Of a stretch of 64,000 nt of DNA, positions 10,448 to 19,271 are shown in pieces (positions within the stretch are counted from its first letter, which is position 1; every line of letters starts with the position of its first letter). A program made the position numbers and the translations under genes. The notes beneath the pieces were generated by a model. It was given only the letters and a program-made list of their open reading frames with translations. It did not search any database and was not told where the DNA came from. Source of the stretch: Corallococcus sp. AS-1-6 (GTDB lineage: Bacteria > Myxococcota > Myxococcia > Myxococcales > Myxococcaceae); the NCBI RefSeq assembly GCF_020037015.1, contig NZ_JAIQDE010000001.1:558001-622000 (forward strand). Reading direction: 5' to 3'.

Positions 10448-10578
10448 GGTACGCCAGGGGCTCGCAAGCCCGCAAATTTACGGGACTGTACGGACCTGTT
10501 GCGCGGCTGCCCGGACGCTTGTCAGTCAAGGGGGTGGGGGTTAGTTTGGCCGCCCTTCGCAACGCCAGGGTGCCTGCC

Positions 10579-11928
10579 ATGTTCCAGAAGCTGCTCATCG
10601 CCAACCGGGGTGAAATCGCGCGTCGCATCGGGGCGGTGGCCCGAGGCATGGGCGTGAAGACGGTGGCGGTGTACTCGGACGCGGACGTGAACCTGCCTTT
10701 CGTGAAGGAGGCGGACGAGGCCGTGAGGATCGGCCCCGCGCCCGCGAAGGACAGCTACCTGAGCATCCCCGCCATCCTGGAGGCCGCGAAGAAGACGGGC
10801 GCCCAGGCGGTGCACCCGGGCTACGGCTTCCTGTCGGAGAACGGCGAGTTCGCCCAGGCGTGCGCGGACGCGGGGCTGACGTTCGTGGGCCCGCCGCCGG
10901 AGGCCATGGCGCGGATGAAGGACAAGAGCCAGGCGCGCAAGCTGGTGTCCGCCGCGGGCGTGCCGGTGGTGCCCGGCAGCGACGGCGTGCTGCCGGACGT
11001 GCAGAGCGCCCTGGAGGCCGCGGAGCGCATCGGCTACCCGGTGCTGTGCAAGGCCGCCAGCGGCGGTGGCGGCATCGGCATGGCGGCGGCGAACAACCCC
11101 GCGGAGCTGGAGAAGGTCTACCGCCAGTGCACGGACCGCGCGAAGGCCGCCTTCGGCCGCGAGGGCGTGTACCTGGAGCGCTACTTCCCGGCGCCCCGCC
11201 ACATCGAGGTGCAGATCCTGGGCGACACCCACGGCCACCTCATCCACGGCCTGGAGCGCGAGTGCTCCATCCAGCGCCGGCACCAGAAGGTGGTGGAGGA
11301 GGCCCCGTCGGTGCTGTTCGCCAACGGACGCAACGCGGGCCTGGCGGAGGAGCTCTTCACGGCGGCCGTCAAGGCGGCGAAGGCGTTCGGCTACGCCAAC
11401 GCGGGCACGGTGGAGTTCCTGTACTCCGACGGGCAGGTGTACTTCATCGAGATGAACGCCCGGCTCCAGGTGGAGCACCCGGTGACGGAGCTGACCACCG
11501 GCCTGGACCTCATCGGCTGGCAGTTGCGCATCGCCGCGGGCGAGAAGCTGACGGTGAAGCAGGAGGACGTGAAGCGGAAGGGCGCGGCGCTGGAGTTCCG
11601 CATCTACGCGGAGGACCCGGTGAAGTACTTCCCGTCCCCCGGCCCGCTGAAGGTCTTCCAGCCGCCCACGGGCGAGGGCGTGCGCCTGGACTCCGGCTAC
11701 GCGGAAGGGGACGTGGTGACGCCGAACTACGACCCGATGATCGCCAAGCTCATCATCAGCGGCGCCACGCGCGACGAGGCCATTGCCCGCGCGGTGAAGG
11801 CGCTGGAGTCCTTCCGCATCGAAGGCATCAAGACGAACATCCCGCTCCACCTGCGCATCCTGAAGGACCCTGCCTTCAGCGCCGGTGAGCTGGACACGCA
11901 CTTCCTGGATTCTCACGCGAAGCCTTAA
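10579..11928 (+). CDS. accC: Biotin carboxylase subunit of an acyl-CoA carboxylase
   Basis: ATP-grasp enzyme that carboxylates biotin on a carrier protein, the first half-reaction of acetyl-, propionyl- or related acyl-CoA carboxylases. The 449-residue length is typical. Visible motifs are FQKLLIANRGEIA at the N-terminus, HPGYGFLSEN, the glycine-rich loop KAASGGGGIGM, ERECSIQRRHQK, and EMNARLQVEHPVTE in the ATP-grasp core. The ATG at 10579 places the conserved N-terminus at residue 2; an upstream in-frame start adds 20 unrelated residues. It is followed after 27 bp by a biotinyl carrier and then an enoyl-CoA hydratase. No carboxyltransferase gene is in the window, so the acyl-CoA substrate cannot be read from context. 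The symbol denotes the family only. Confidence 0.9.
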   Translation: MFQKLLIANRGEIARRIGAVARGMGVKTVAVYSDADVNLPFVKEADEAVRIGPAPAKDSYLSIPAILEAAKKTGAQAVHPGYGFLSENGEFAQACADAGLTFVGPPPEAMARMKDKSQARKLVSAAGVPVVPGSDGVLPDVQSALEAAERIGYPVLCKAASGGGGIGMAAANNPAELEKVYRQCTDRAKAAFGREGVYLERYFPAPRHIEVQILGDTHGHLIHGLERECSIQRRHQKVVEEAPSVLFANGRNAGLAEELFTAAVKAAKAFGYANAGTVEFLYSDGQVYFIEMNARLQVEHPVTELTTGLDLIGWQLRIAAGEKLTVKQEDVKRKGAALEFRIYAEDPVKYFPSPGPLKVFQPPTGEGVRLDSGYAEGDVVTPNYDPMIAKLIISGATRDEAIARAVKALESFRIEGIKTNIPLHLRILKDPAFSAGELDTHFLDSHAKP

Positions 11929-11955
11929 GTATTCCCACCCGAGGAGGGACGGTTC

Positions 11956-12168
11956 ATGGCGGACGTTGCGGCGCACATCACGGGCACGGTGTGGAAGATC
12001 GAAGTGAAGGTGGGCGACAAGGTGGATGCCGGCACCACGCTCGTCATCCTCGAGTCCATGAAGATGGAGATGCCCGTGGAGGCCGAAGAGGGCGGCACGG
12101 TGAAGGAGATCCGCTGCAAGGAGGCGCAGCCGGTCAACGAGGGTGACGTCCTCGTGGTGCTCGAGTAG
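11956..12168 (+). CDS. Stand-alone biotinyl/biotin carrier domain protein
   Basis: A 70-residue protein that is almost only a biotinyl domain: the motif ESMKMEMP carries the biotin-accepting Lys36. It lacks the long N-terminal part of canonical AccB. It should shuttle carboxybiotin from the upstream biotin carboxylase to a carboxyltransferase encoded elsewhere. A strong GAGGAGGGA ribosome-binding site precedes the ATG. It shares an operon with the genes on either side (27-bp and 16-bp gaps). Confidence 0.9.
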   Translation: MADVAAHITGTVWKIEVKVGDKVDAGTTLVILESMKMEMPVEAEEGGTVKEIRCKEAQPVNEGDVLVVLE

Positions 12169-12184
12169 CCACGGGCGCCACCGG

Positions 12185-12949
12185 ATGGAGCCCACGCTGG
12201 AGGTGGAGGATCGCGAGGGCGGTGTCCGGGTGCTCACCGTCTCCAACCCGTCGCGGCGCAACGCGCTGAATGACGCGTTGCTGGCCCGGCTGGACGCGGC
12301 GCTGGAGCCGGCCGCCCACGTGCGCGCGCTGCTGGTGCGCGGCCGGGGCGGGCACTTCTGCGCGGGCTACGACTTGACGCACCTGGGGCCGCCGGGCGCG
12401 GACGGGCGGCTGCCGGATGACCCGCTGGTGGCGTGCCTGCTGAAGCTGGAGCGGCACCCGGCGCCGTCGGTGGCGCTGGTGCAGGGCGGCGCGGTGGGCG
12501 CGGGCTTCGACCTGGCGGCCTCCTGCGACTTCCGCGTGGGCGCCGCCGACGCGTTCTTCCTCATGCCTCCGGCCCGGCTGGGCATCGTGTACTCGCCGGA
12601 GGGGCTGGCGCGGGCGGTGCGGCTGGTGGGGCTGTCGCGCGCCAAGCAGTTGTTCCTCACCGCGCGCCGGCTGCCGGCGGCGGAGGCGCTCGCGTGGGGC
12701 CTGCTGGATGAGTGCCCCGAGGACGCGGAAGGCCGCGCGCTGGCGCTGTGCGCGACGCTGGCCGCGGGGGCGCCCAGGGCGGTGTCGGGGATGAAGGAGG
12801 CGTTCGGGCTGCTGGCGCGCTCCGGGCTGTCCCCGGAGGACGTCGCGCACCTGCGTCAGGTGCGCGGCGAGGCGTTTGGCAGCGAGGACGCGAAGGAGGG
12901 GCGCGCGGCCTTCCTGGAGAAGCGCGCGCCCCGGTTCTCCGGCCGCTAG
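12185..12949 (+). CDS. Enoyl-CoA hydratase/isomerase family protein
   Basis: A 254-residue crotonase-fold enzyme acting on acyl-CoA thioesters. It has the NPSRRNALN substrate loop, the oxyanion-hole motif GHFCAGYDL and a second oxyanion segment GGAVGAGFDLA. Position 3 of the carboxylase operon suggests a step in branched-chain or fatty acyl-CoA metabolism, but the reaction is not set by sequence. The ATG at 12185 was chosen because the upstream frame overlaps the biotinyl gene without conserved residues. Its stop overlaps the stop of the convergent regulator by 4 bp. Confidence 0.85.
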   Translation: MEPTLEVEDREGGVRVLTVSNPSRRNALNDALLARLDAALEPAAHVRALLVRGRGGHFCAGYDLTHLGPPGADGRLPDDPLVACLLKLERHPAPSVALVQGGAVGAGFDLAASCDFRVGAADAFFLMPPARLGIVYSPEGLARAVRLVGLSRAKQLFLTARRLPAAEALAWGLLDECPEDAEGRALALCATLAAGAPRAVSGMKEAFGLLARSGLSPEDVAHLRQVRGEAFGSEDAKEGRAAFLEKRAPRFSGR

Positions 12950-13539
12950 GTGTCGCCGAACAGCTCGCCCATGCGCAACTGCAGCGCGGAGGCGATCTTG
13001 TAGAGCGACGAGATGGACGCGGAGGACTCCGCGCGCTCAATCTGGGACAGCAGGGACACGGACAGGCCGGTGCGGCGGGCGAGCTGCTTGAGCGTGAGCT
13101 CCTGCGTCTTGCGCGCGTCGCGGATGGTGCGGCCAATGGCGCGGTGCAGGTCCGCTTCCGGGTCCTGGGACAGGCCCTTCTTCTGCAGCGCGTTGCGCAC
13201 GGCGGCCGTGAACTGCTCCGGCTCCATGGGCTTCTTCACATAGTCGGACGCCTGCGCCTTCAGCGACGCGACGGCCGTGTCCACGGTGGGGTACGCCGTG
13301 GCGACGATGACCGCGATGTCCGTGTCGTACTTGCGGATCAGCTCCAGCACCTCGGTGCCGGACATCTGCGGCATCATCATGTCGAGGATGACGAGATGGA
13401 AGTCGGAGCCACGGAGGATGTCCACCGTCTGGGTGGGGTCCGTGGTGGTGACGACCTCGTAGCCTTCACGGGTCAGCACGAGCTTGAGGTAGTCGCAGTT
13501 GTCCTGCTCGTCATCAACTACCAGGATGCGAATCTGCAC
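12946..13539 (-). CDS. Response regulator with XRE-type helix-turn-helix output
   Basis: A 197-residue fusion. The receiver domain (1-120) has Asp9/Asp10, phosphoacceptor Asp53 (VILDMMMPQ), Thr81 and Lys103. The output (about 130-195) is a Cro/C1-type HTH (LTLKQLARRTGLSVSLLSQIER) instead of the usual OmpR, NarL or Fis type. It presumably controls transcription after phosphorylation by an unlinked kinase. The GTG start is supported by a GAGGAG box. It lies 69 bp downstream of the FHA gene on the same strand, so co-transcription is possible. Confidence 0.88.
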   Translation of the reverse strand: MQIRILVVDDEQDNCDYLKLVLTREGYEVVTTTDPTQTVDILRGSDFHLVILDMMMPQMSGTEVLELIRKYDTDIAVIVATAYPTVDTAVASLKAQASDYVKKPMEPEQFTAAVRNALQKKGLSQDPEADLHRAIGRTIRDARKTQELTLKQLARRTGLSVSLLSQIERAESSASISSLYKIASALQLRMGELFGDT

Positions 13540-13608
13540 AGCGTCTCCTCGCTGCAGGGTTGAGGGAAGTGCTGCGGGGGGGCTACTCGCCAGTGTTGGA
13601 GGCGGGGG

Positions 13609-15489
13609 TTATTGAGCCTGGGACGCTGCTTGGGTGACCTTGCTCAGGGCTTTGATCACCAGGTCGCGCTTCGGATAGCCCTCGGGGGTGAGCAGGAGGA
13701 AGGTCTTGTAGGCCTGCTCACTCGCCTTGAAGTCCTTCAGCGTGGCGTGCACCACGCCCAGCATCAGGTGACACTCGGGGACCTTGGGGGCTCGCGCCGC
13801 GCAGTCCTTGGCGAGCGACAGGGCTCCGTTGGCGTCCGTCTTGGCCAGGGTGAGCACCTTGGCCTTGATGGGTTCGATGTTCGCCGCGACGTCCGCCGGC
13901 TTCATCGTCTTCAGGGTGTCCGCCGTCACGTCCTCCGCCGTCAGGGTGGCGGCGCTGGCCGGGCTGGCGGCTTCGGTGTCCTGCGGCTTCTGGGCGTCCA
14001 GGCGTTGCTTCACGCCGTCGTAGCGGGAGCTGAAGACGGTCTCCGGGGAGACCCTGGCGAAGCTGGCCGCCGCCTCCTTGAACTTGCTGGCGTCCAGGGC
14101 TTCCTGGGCGGCCTTGAGGTTCTTGTCGGCTTCCATCTCCTGGGCCAGCAGGCGCTCGCGCGCGGCCTGCGCCTTGACGGCCTGCGGGCCCCGGGCGCCT
14201 TCGCCCAGGCTCTTGAGGATCGCGCTCGCGACCTCGAAGTCGGCGGCCCTGAGCGCGGTGGCGAAGTCCTCTTCCGTCGCCTTCGGGGTCTGGGGTTCCG
14301 GGGGCGGCTTCACCGGCTCCGGAGTCCTCGGCGCGTCAGGGGCCTTCGTGTCCGGCGGCTTCGCCGCCACGGTCTCCGGGGGCTTCGTCTCCGGGGGCGG
14401 GGTCCGCGGCGGCGCCTCCGGGGGCGGCTGCTGCGGATCCGCGGCGACCACGGGCGGCGTGGTGTCCGGCGGCTTGGGCAGCAGCTCCTGGCCCTTCACC
14501 ACGAAGAGCGCCGCGCCCGCGCCAATGGACAGGAACACGATGACCGCGGCCACCCACATCTTCTTGGAGCCGGCGCGGCCCTGCTGCGCGGCGATGTCGT
14601 CTTCCAGCGAGCCGGGCCCCACGAAGCGCAGCTTCACGTGGCCCATCTCGATGATGTCACCGTGGGCGAGCGTCGCCTGGGCGTAGCTCTCGCCGTTGAC
14701 CGTCATCCCGTTGGCCGACTGCATGTCGATGACGCGCCACTCGCCGGTCTCCTCGCGCACGACCTTCGCGTGCGTGCGGGACAGCGAGCGGTGGTCCAGG
14801 GCCACGTCGTTCTCCGACGTGCGGCCGATCCGCAGCTCCGTGCGGTTGCAGTCGAACTCCTGGCCCTTGAACTCGGCGGGGCCGAGCACCACCAGCCGGG
14901 GCTGCTCGTCCTCCGGCACGCGCTCCACGCGCCGGGGCCGGTCCGCCTCCATCTGGTCCATGCGGATGATGGACGTGGCGTTGCGGCGGGCATCCGCGGA
15001 CACGGGCGTGTGGTCGTGCTCGTCGTCCGAGTCGTCGTTGTCCTCCGCCTCGTCCTCCCCGTCCACCATGGTGTCGCGGGGGCGGGGGCCGCTGGCGACG
15101 GCGTCCTCGTCGTCGTCCTCCTCGGGCTCCGGCTCCGGCCGGCGGGAGGCGGGCACCTTGGCGGTGATGGCGCCAGTGGGGGCGCTGGCGTTGGCCGCGC
15201 CCTCGACCTGCAACGCCAGATCGTAGTCGCCAATCTGGATGAGGTCGCCCTCCTTGAGAGGGAGCTGGCCTGCGACGCGCTCGCCGTTGATCCGGGTGCC
15301 GTTGTAGCTCCCCAGGTCTTCGAGCACGACGTGGCCATTGAGGCGCACGAGCCGGGCGTGTCGACGTGACACGTTCCGCTCGGTCAGGCGGATGGTGTTC
15401 CCCTCCTGACGGCCAATGGTGATTTCGTCGCGCACGAAGGGAACAACGGTCTTGCGCCCCTCGTCGTCTTCGATGATGAGCTTCAGCAC
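13609..15489 (-). CDS. Membrane protein with two FHA domains and C-terminal TPR-like region
   Basis: A 626-residue protein. Two forkhead-associated (phosphothreonine-binding) domains occupy about 1-98 (motifs IGRQ, SRRHA, YNGT) and 205-292 (IGRTSEND, SRTHA, ANGMTVNG), separated by an acidic linker. One transmembrane helix lies at about 316-337 (WVAAVIVFLSIGAGAALFVV). A Pro-rich linker and a helical TPR-like C-terminus follow, predicted to be periplasmic. The design suggests it reads Ser/Thr-kinase signals in the cytoplasm and connects to an envelope complex. Only 51 bp separate it from the divergent rhomboid gene. The GTG start has no clear ribosome-binding site and lies close to the predicted promoter, so the transcript may have a very short leader. 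Confidence 0.85.
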   Translation of the reverse strand: MLKLIIEDDEGRKTVVPFVRDEITIGRQEGNTIRLTERNVSRRHARLVRLNGHVVLEDLGSYNGTRINGERVAGQLPLKEGDLIQIGDYDLALQVEGAANASAPTGAITAKVPASRRPEPEPEEDDDEDAVASGPRPRDTMVDGEDEAEDNDDSDDEHDHTPVSADARRNATSIIRMDQMEADRPRRVERVPEDEQPRLVVLGPAEFKGQEFDCNRTELRIGRTSENDVALDHRSLSRTHAKVVREETGEWRVIDMQSANGMTVNGESYAQATLAHGDIIEMGHVKLRFVGPGSLEDDIAAQQGRAGSKKMWVAAVIVFLSIGAGAALFVVKGQELLPKPPDTTPPVVAADPQQPPPEAPPRTPPPETKPPETVAAKPPDTKAPDAPRTPEPVKPPPEPQTPKATEEDFATALRAADFEVASAILKSLGEGARGPQAVKAQAARERLLAQEMEADKNLKAAQEALDASKFKEAAASFARVSPETVFSSRYDGVKQRLDAQKPQDTEAASPASAATLTAEDVTADTLKTMKPADVAANIEPIKAKVLTLAKTDANGALSLAKDCAARAPKVPECHLMLGVVHATLKDFKASEQAYKTFLLLTPEGYPKRDLVIKALSKVTQAASQAQ

Positions 15490-15507
15490 GGGTCCGGTCC
15501 GAGTACA

Positions 15508-15537
15508 GCTATAGCAGAATGCCCTTCACCGAGACAA
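15508..15537 (-). promoter_or_regulatory. Candidate promoter of the FHA gene
   Basis: Read on the minus strand, TTGTCT (15532-15537) is followed after 18 bases by TATAGC (15508-15513). The start codon at 15489 would lie only about 12 bases from the expected transcription start. Confidence 0.4.
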
Positions 15538-15540
15538 GCC

Positions 15541-17169
15541 ATGTATCCCCCGAGAACAACAGGGTTTTTCGCCCATCCCAGGGTCAGGAAGGCACTGTTG
15601 TCCATCGGTCGATTGGCCGGAAAGGGTGGTGAGGGCAGGGTACCGGCGCTCACGATAGCGCTGATCGCGGCGCAGGCCATTCTGTACGCGTTCGTGGCGT
15701 CCGGAGGGCCGCCCGGCGTGGATGCGCTGATCCACTGGGGCGCCAAGTCGGGCCCCCTGGTGACGGACGCGGGGCAGGGCTGGCGGCTGCTGTCCGCCAA
15801 CCTCCTGCACCGGGACGCCCTGCACCTGGGGCTCAACCTGCTGGTGTTCGCGGGGGTGGGCACGGCGGTGGAGCGCGCGTGCCGGTGGTGGGACTACGTG
15901 GCGCTGCTCGCCGTGTCCGGGCTGGCGACGATGGCGGGCTCGCTCTGGTGGTCTCCCACGGTGAGCGTGGGCGCGTCCGGGTGGGTGTTCGGGTGCGTGG
16001 GGGCGCTGCTGGTGCTGGGGCGGCGCGGCCGGGGCGAGGCCCGGGGCGCGCGGCCCGGGTGGTTCTCCGGGGAGAACGCGCTGCCCACGGTGCTCGTCTT
16101 CCTGTGGCTCGGCTGGACGAGCGTGGGCGTGGACAACGCGGGGCACATGGGCGGGCTGATGGCGGGCCTGCTCGTGGGCGTCCTCCTGCGCTCGCGGGCG
16201 TGGGGGGCGGGGGGCGTCCGGGCGGCGGCGCTGGTGGGGCTCGCGGGGCTGGGCGCGGCGGTGGTGGTGATGGAGCGGTCCCGGTGGCGGGTGGAGCACG
16301 ACGACGGCTTCGGGGTGGCGGTGTCGCTGCCGGACGGCTGGCGCCGCGAGGAGGACGGCCAGGGGCGGAGGGCCTTCTCCAACGGGCTGAAGGGCCTGGG
16401 GCGGGCCACGCTCACGGCGGAGGCCATCGAGGCGGGGGAGCCCGGGGACGGCTCGGCGCAGGCCCAGCACTTCCTGGACGCGTCGCTGGTGCCGGGGCGG
16501 GCGGGACCGGAGGGGCACACGGTGTCCGCGGGCGCCGTCGAGCCCGCGTCATTGGGAGGCCGGCCCGCGCAGCGGATCCGCGCGGAGCTGGACGGGGTGG
16601 GGGGGCGGACCCACCTGGTGGCGTGGTTCGTGCCGCGCGGGGAGTGGGTGTACCGCATCGTCTTCACCTGGCCCCAGGCCTACCCGGCCTACGCGCGGGT
16701 GGTGGAGCGGATGACGGCGGACGTGCGCTTCGAGGAGCCCGCGAGCCTGCGGGTCGCCCGGGCCCGGGCGTTGCTGGTGCCGGGCGTGGCGGGGCCGCTG
16801 CGGGAGCTGGGGCTCGCCCTGCGGCGGTGGGGGCTGCCGGCGGATGCCGTGGAGCCCCTGGCGTCGGCGGTGCGGCTGGCGCCCACCCAGGTGGACACGC
16901 GCGTGGAGCTGGCCCGCGCGTACTTCGAGTCCGGACAGGTGGAGGCGGGCTGCCACGCGGCGGCGGAGGCCCGGGTGTACGGGCCGTCCGACACGGGCGC
17001 GCTGGAGGCGGGCGTGCGCTGCGCGCTGGCGAGGGGAGACACGGCCGAGGCCTTGCTGCGCCTGGAGGAGGCCCGCCGCGTGGACCCCCGGGATGCGCGC
17101 CTGCGCGCGGCCGAGGGCGCCTTGAAGGCGGCGGTCGAGGGGCCGGAGCGCTCCCCACCGCGGCGGTGA
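15541..17169 (+). CDS. Rhomboid family intramembrane serine protease with C-terminal TPR-like domain
   Basis: A 542-residue protein. Residues 35-255 form a multi-pass rhomboid core with catalytic Ser146 (GASGWVFG) and His202 (NAGHMGG), plus the HLGLNLLVF helix. Rhomboids cleave transmembrane helices within the membrane. A soluble region follows (about 260-400), containing a PsbP/DcrB-like stretch (VAVSLPDGW), then a helical repeat region (about 410-535) with TPR spacing. The extra C-terminus is unusual and may choose substrates or partners. It is divergent from the FHA-TPR gene, which could share its regulation. The two-residue dyad makes the protease call secure; the substrate is unknown. 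Confidence 0.85.
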   Translation: MYPPRTTGFFAHPRVRKALLSIGRLAGKGGEGRVPALTIALIAAQAILYAFVASGGPPGVDALIHWGAKSGPLVTDAGQGWRLLSANLLHRDALHLGLNLLVFAGVGTAVERACRWWDYVALLAVSGLATMAGSLWWSPTVSVGASGWVFGCVGALLVLGRRGRGEARGARPGWFSGENALPTVLVFLWLGWTSVGVDNAGHMGGLMAGLLVGVLLRSRAWGAGGVRAAALVGLAGLGAAVVVMERSRWRVEHDDGFGVAVSLPDGWRREEDGQGRRAFSNGLKGLGRATLTAEAIEAGEPGDGSAQAQHFLDASLVPGRAGPEGHTVSAGAVEPASLGGRPAQRIRAELDGVGGRTHLVAWFVPRGEWVYRIVFTWPQAYPAYARVVERMTADVRFEEPASLRVARARALLVPGVAGPLRELGLALRRWGLPADAVEPLASAVRLAPTQVDTRVELARAYFESGQVEAGCHAAAEARVYGPSDTGALEAGVRCALARGDTAEALLRLEEARRVDPRDARLRAAEGALKAAVEGPERSPPRR

Positions 17170-17176
17170 CGCCGTC

Positions 17177-18034
17177 TCACCTCGCGCCGAACGGGCGCAC
17201 CGCGAGCCCCGCGCCCAGCATCCCCTCGTCGCGCCGGAAGAGGCCCGCGTCGCTCTTCACGCCCGTGGCCGTGAGCCGCACGACCACCGGCGCGTCGTTG
17301 ACCGCGAGGAGCACGTGCTCCAGCGCGACCTCGCCCCGCGCCCGGAACCCGGCGCCGCCGTCGGAGCCGAAGCTCCAGCCGGCGAGCCCCGTCGCGCGCA
17401 GGGCCCACCTGCCATCCCGCGTCTCCCAGCCCGCGTCGATCAGCAGCGACGTGAAGGGGGACACCTCGTTGCGGGTGCCGTCCGGCGCGTGTCGCAGGGC
17501 ATGGCTCGCGGCGGGGCCCACGGCCAGCCAGCCCCGCTCCGTGTTCGTGCGGAGCGGATCCAACAGCAGCCCCACGCGCCCCGTCTCCAGCGTCCAGCCC
17601 GGGCCCTCCCAGACGCGCCGCTCCAGGTGCGCCGCGCGCACGGCGAGGGCCACGTCGAACGGGAAGGGGATGCGCCGGGGCCGGCCGATGGAGACGAGCA
17701 GGGAGCCCTCCTCCACGTGCCTGCGCAGCAGGCCGTCGTACGCGGTGAAGGTCAGCCCCTGCTGCTCGCCGCCCCACGCCTCCGTCATGAGCAGCCGGTG
17801 CGAATCAATCCACAGCGAGTCCGCCTTGCTGCCGCTCGTGCGCACCCAGCGGACCAGGAACCCCGTGCGCACGGCGAGGGACTCCGCGTCGTCCTGCACG
17901 CGCAGGCCGGTGCCCAGCACCCAGCCGGTGCCGGGGTCGAAGCAGGTGGGGAACGTCTCCCCGGCCGCCGTCCGGCCCTGACAGGACAGGCCGGGCGTGG
18001 TGCCCAGGAGCAACGCCAGCGCGAGCGCCACCAT
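17177..18034 (-). CDS. Exported hypothetical protein, paralogue of its upstream neighbour
   Basis: A 285-residue protein with an N-terminal hydrophobic signal sequence (ALALALLLGTTPGLS). The mature part is rich in alternating polar/hydrophobic strands and looks like a beta-rich, possibly outer-membrane, protein. It shares landmarks with the adjacent upstream gene: an IGRPRR motif, a VLLAVNDAPVVVRL segment and similar order, so the two look like an ancient tandem duplication. The 7-bp spacing indicates one operon. No function can be assigned. Confidence 0.7.
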   Translation of the reverse strand: MVALALALLLGTTPGLSCQGRTAAGETFPTCFDPGTGWVLGTGLRVQDDAESLAVRTGFLVRWVRTSGSKADSLWIDSHRLLMTEAWGGEQQGLTFTAYDGLLRRHVEEGSLLVSIGRPRRIPFPFDVALAVRAAHLERRVWEGPGWTLETGRVGLLLDPLRTNTERGWLAVGPAASHALRHAPDGTRNEVSPFTSLLIDAGWETRDGRWALRATGLAGWSFGSDGGAGFRARGEVALEHVLLAVNDAPVVVRLTATGVKSDAGLFRRDEGMLGAGLAVRPFGAR

Positions 18035-18041
18035 CCCGGGC

Positions 18042-19271
18042 CTAGCCCTTCCCGGGAGGGGACGCCGGCGCGGACCTCCTGGCCGGGGCCCACAGGGAGA
18101 AGCGCAGGCCCGCCTGCGCGGACCACTCCCAGCCGGCGGGCGCGTTCGCCACGTCGTCCCGCCACGTCCCGCGCCCGTCCAGCGTCACGCTCACGGGCTG
18201 GTCGTTGATGGCCAGGACGATGAGCTCATAGCCCGCGCGCAGCCGCAGCCGCTCCGGACGCAGGGGCCGGCCCTCCACGGCTTGCGCGAGGAGCACCTTC
18301 TGGGCCTCCGCGCCGAAGCGCACGTGGTGGAAGCCGTCGCGGTCCAGGGTGAGGTCCCCCTCCAGCGCCGCCGCGGGGACGAGCGTGAAGAAGCCGTTCG
18401 TGCGGTCGCGCTCCACGGCGGGCCCGGTCCGCAGGCGCACGTAGGACACGAGGTCGCTCGAGTGCCACAGGTCCAGCGTCACCTGCGTCGTGGCCACGGA
18501 GAGGAAGTCCCCGTGCGCGTCCCCACGGCGCACCTGCTCGCCGTGGAGCAGCTCCATCCAGAAGCCCAGGTTGGCGTGGATGTCGAAGCGCCGGGGGCGG
18601 CCGTAGAAGGTCGTCACCCGGAAGAGCGGCGCGTCGTTCTGGCTGCGGAAGTCGTAGCGCAGGAGCGTGACGTCGTAGGAGGCCGCGTCGCCCAGGTACA
18701 GCTCCGTGTCCAGCAGCGTCATCCGGTGCAGCCGCTCCGAGTCCCCCGGCCACTCCAGGTCCACGCCGAAGTCCACCCGCACGCGCTCGTCCAGGCGGTC
18801 CGTCTCGCGCAGCCAGCGCGGCGCCCAGGCCCCGCCCACGTAGACGCGCCGGTGCAGGTCGAAGTTGTACTGGAGCACCCGGCCACGCTCGTCGCGGTAC
18901 CAGCCCGGCGGCGCCTCCGCGATGGCGGGCACCAGGCGGTACTGGCGCACCGTCTCCATGGGCATCAGGTTCGACACGCACCTGTCCACCCGCTGCAGGG
19001 GCTGGTCCTTCTCATGGCCCTCCGAGTCCAGCTCGTTGGCGGGCGACACCAGGCACTGCTTCTTCGCGTCGTCGCAGCGGGCGCGCCAGGCCCCGGAGGG
19101 AACGGCCGGCGTGGGCGGCAGGGCGAGGCACCGCGCCTGCCCGGCGGAGGGCTGCTGGGGAGACGACGCGTCCGGAAGGGCCATCTGGAGGTCCCATGGC
19201 TCCGGCTCCTCCGGCGCCTCCACCTGCCCCAGCAGGAGGGCACATCCCAGGGTCACCGCTGAAACCAGCAT
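18042..19271 (-). CDS. Exported hypothetical protein (first of a tandem paralogous pair)
   Basis: A 409-residue protein starting MLVSAVTLGCALLLG, a short signal peptide with a cysteine in a lipobox-like position (TLGC, weak). An AAGGAG box lies just before the ATG at 19271; the longer open frame upstream is not needed. A Cys-containing N-terminal part (about 40-90) is followed by a strand-rich region sharing YGRPRRF and VLAINDQPVSVTL segments with the downstream gene. It probably faces the periplasm or sits in the outer membrane. No family is recognised. Confidence 0.7.
   Translation of the reverse strand: MLVSAVTLGCALLLGQVEAPEEPEPWDLQMALPDASSPQQPSAGQARCLALPPTPAVPSGAWRARCDDAKKQCLVSPANELDSEGHEKDQPLQRVDRCVSNLMPMETVRQYRLVPAIAEAPPGWYRDERGRVLQYNFDLHRRVYVGGAWAPRWLRETDRLDERVRVDFGVDLEWPGDSERLHRMTLLDTELYLGDAASYDVTLLRYDFRSQNDAPLFRVTTFYGRPRRFDIHANLGFWMELLHGEQVRRGDAHGDFLSVATTQVTLDLWHSSDLVSYVRLRTGPAVERDRTNGFFTLVPAAALEGDLTLDRDGFHHVRFGAEAQKVLLAQAVEGRPLRPERLRLRAGYELIVLAINDQPVSVTLDGRGTWRDDVANAPAGWEWSAQAGLRFSLWAPARRSAPASPPGKG

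Noticed and set aside
10519-10578. 20-residue N-terminal extension of biotin carboxylase
   Set aside because: Sequence is not family-like; the conserved N-terminus begins at the ATG at 10579.
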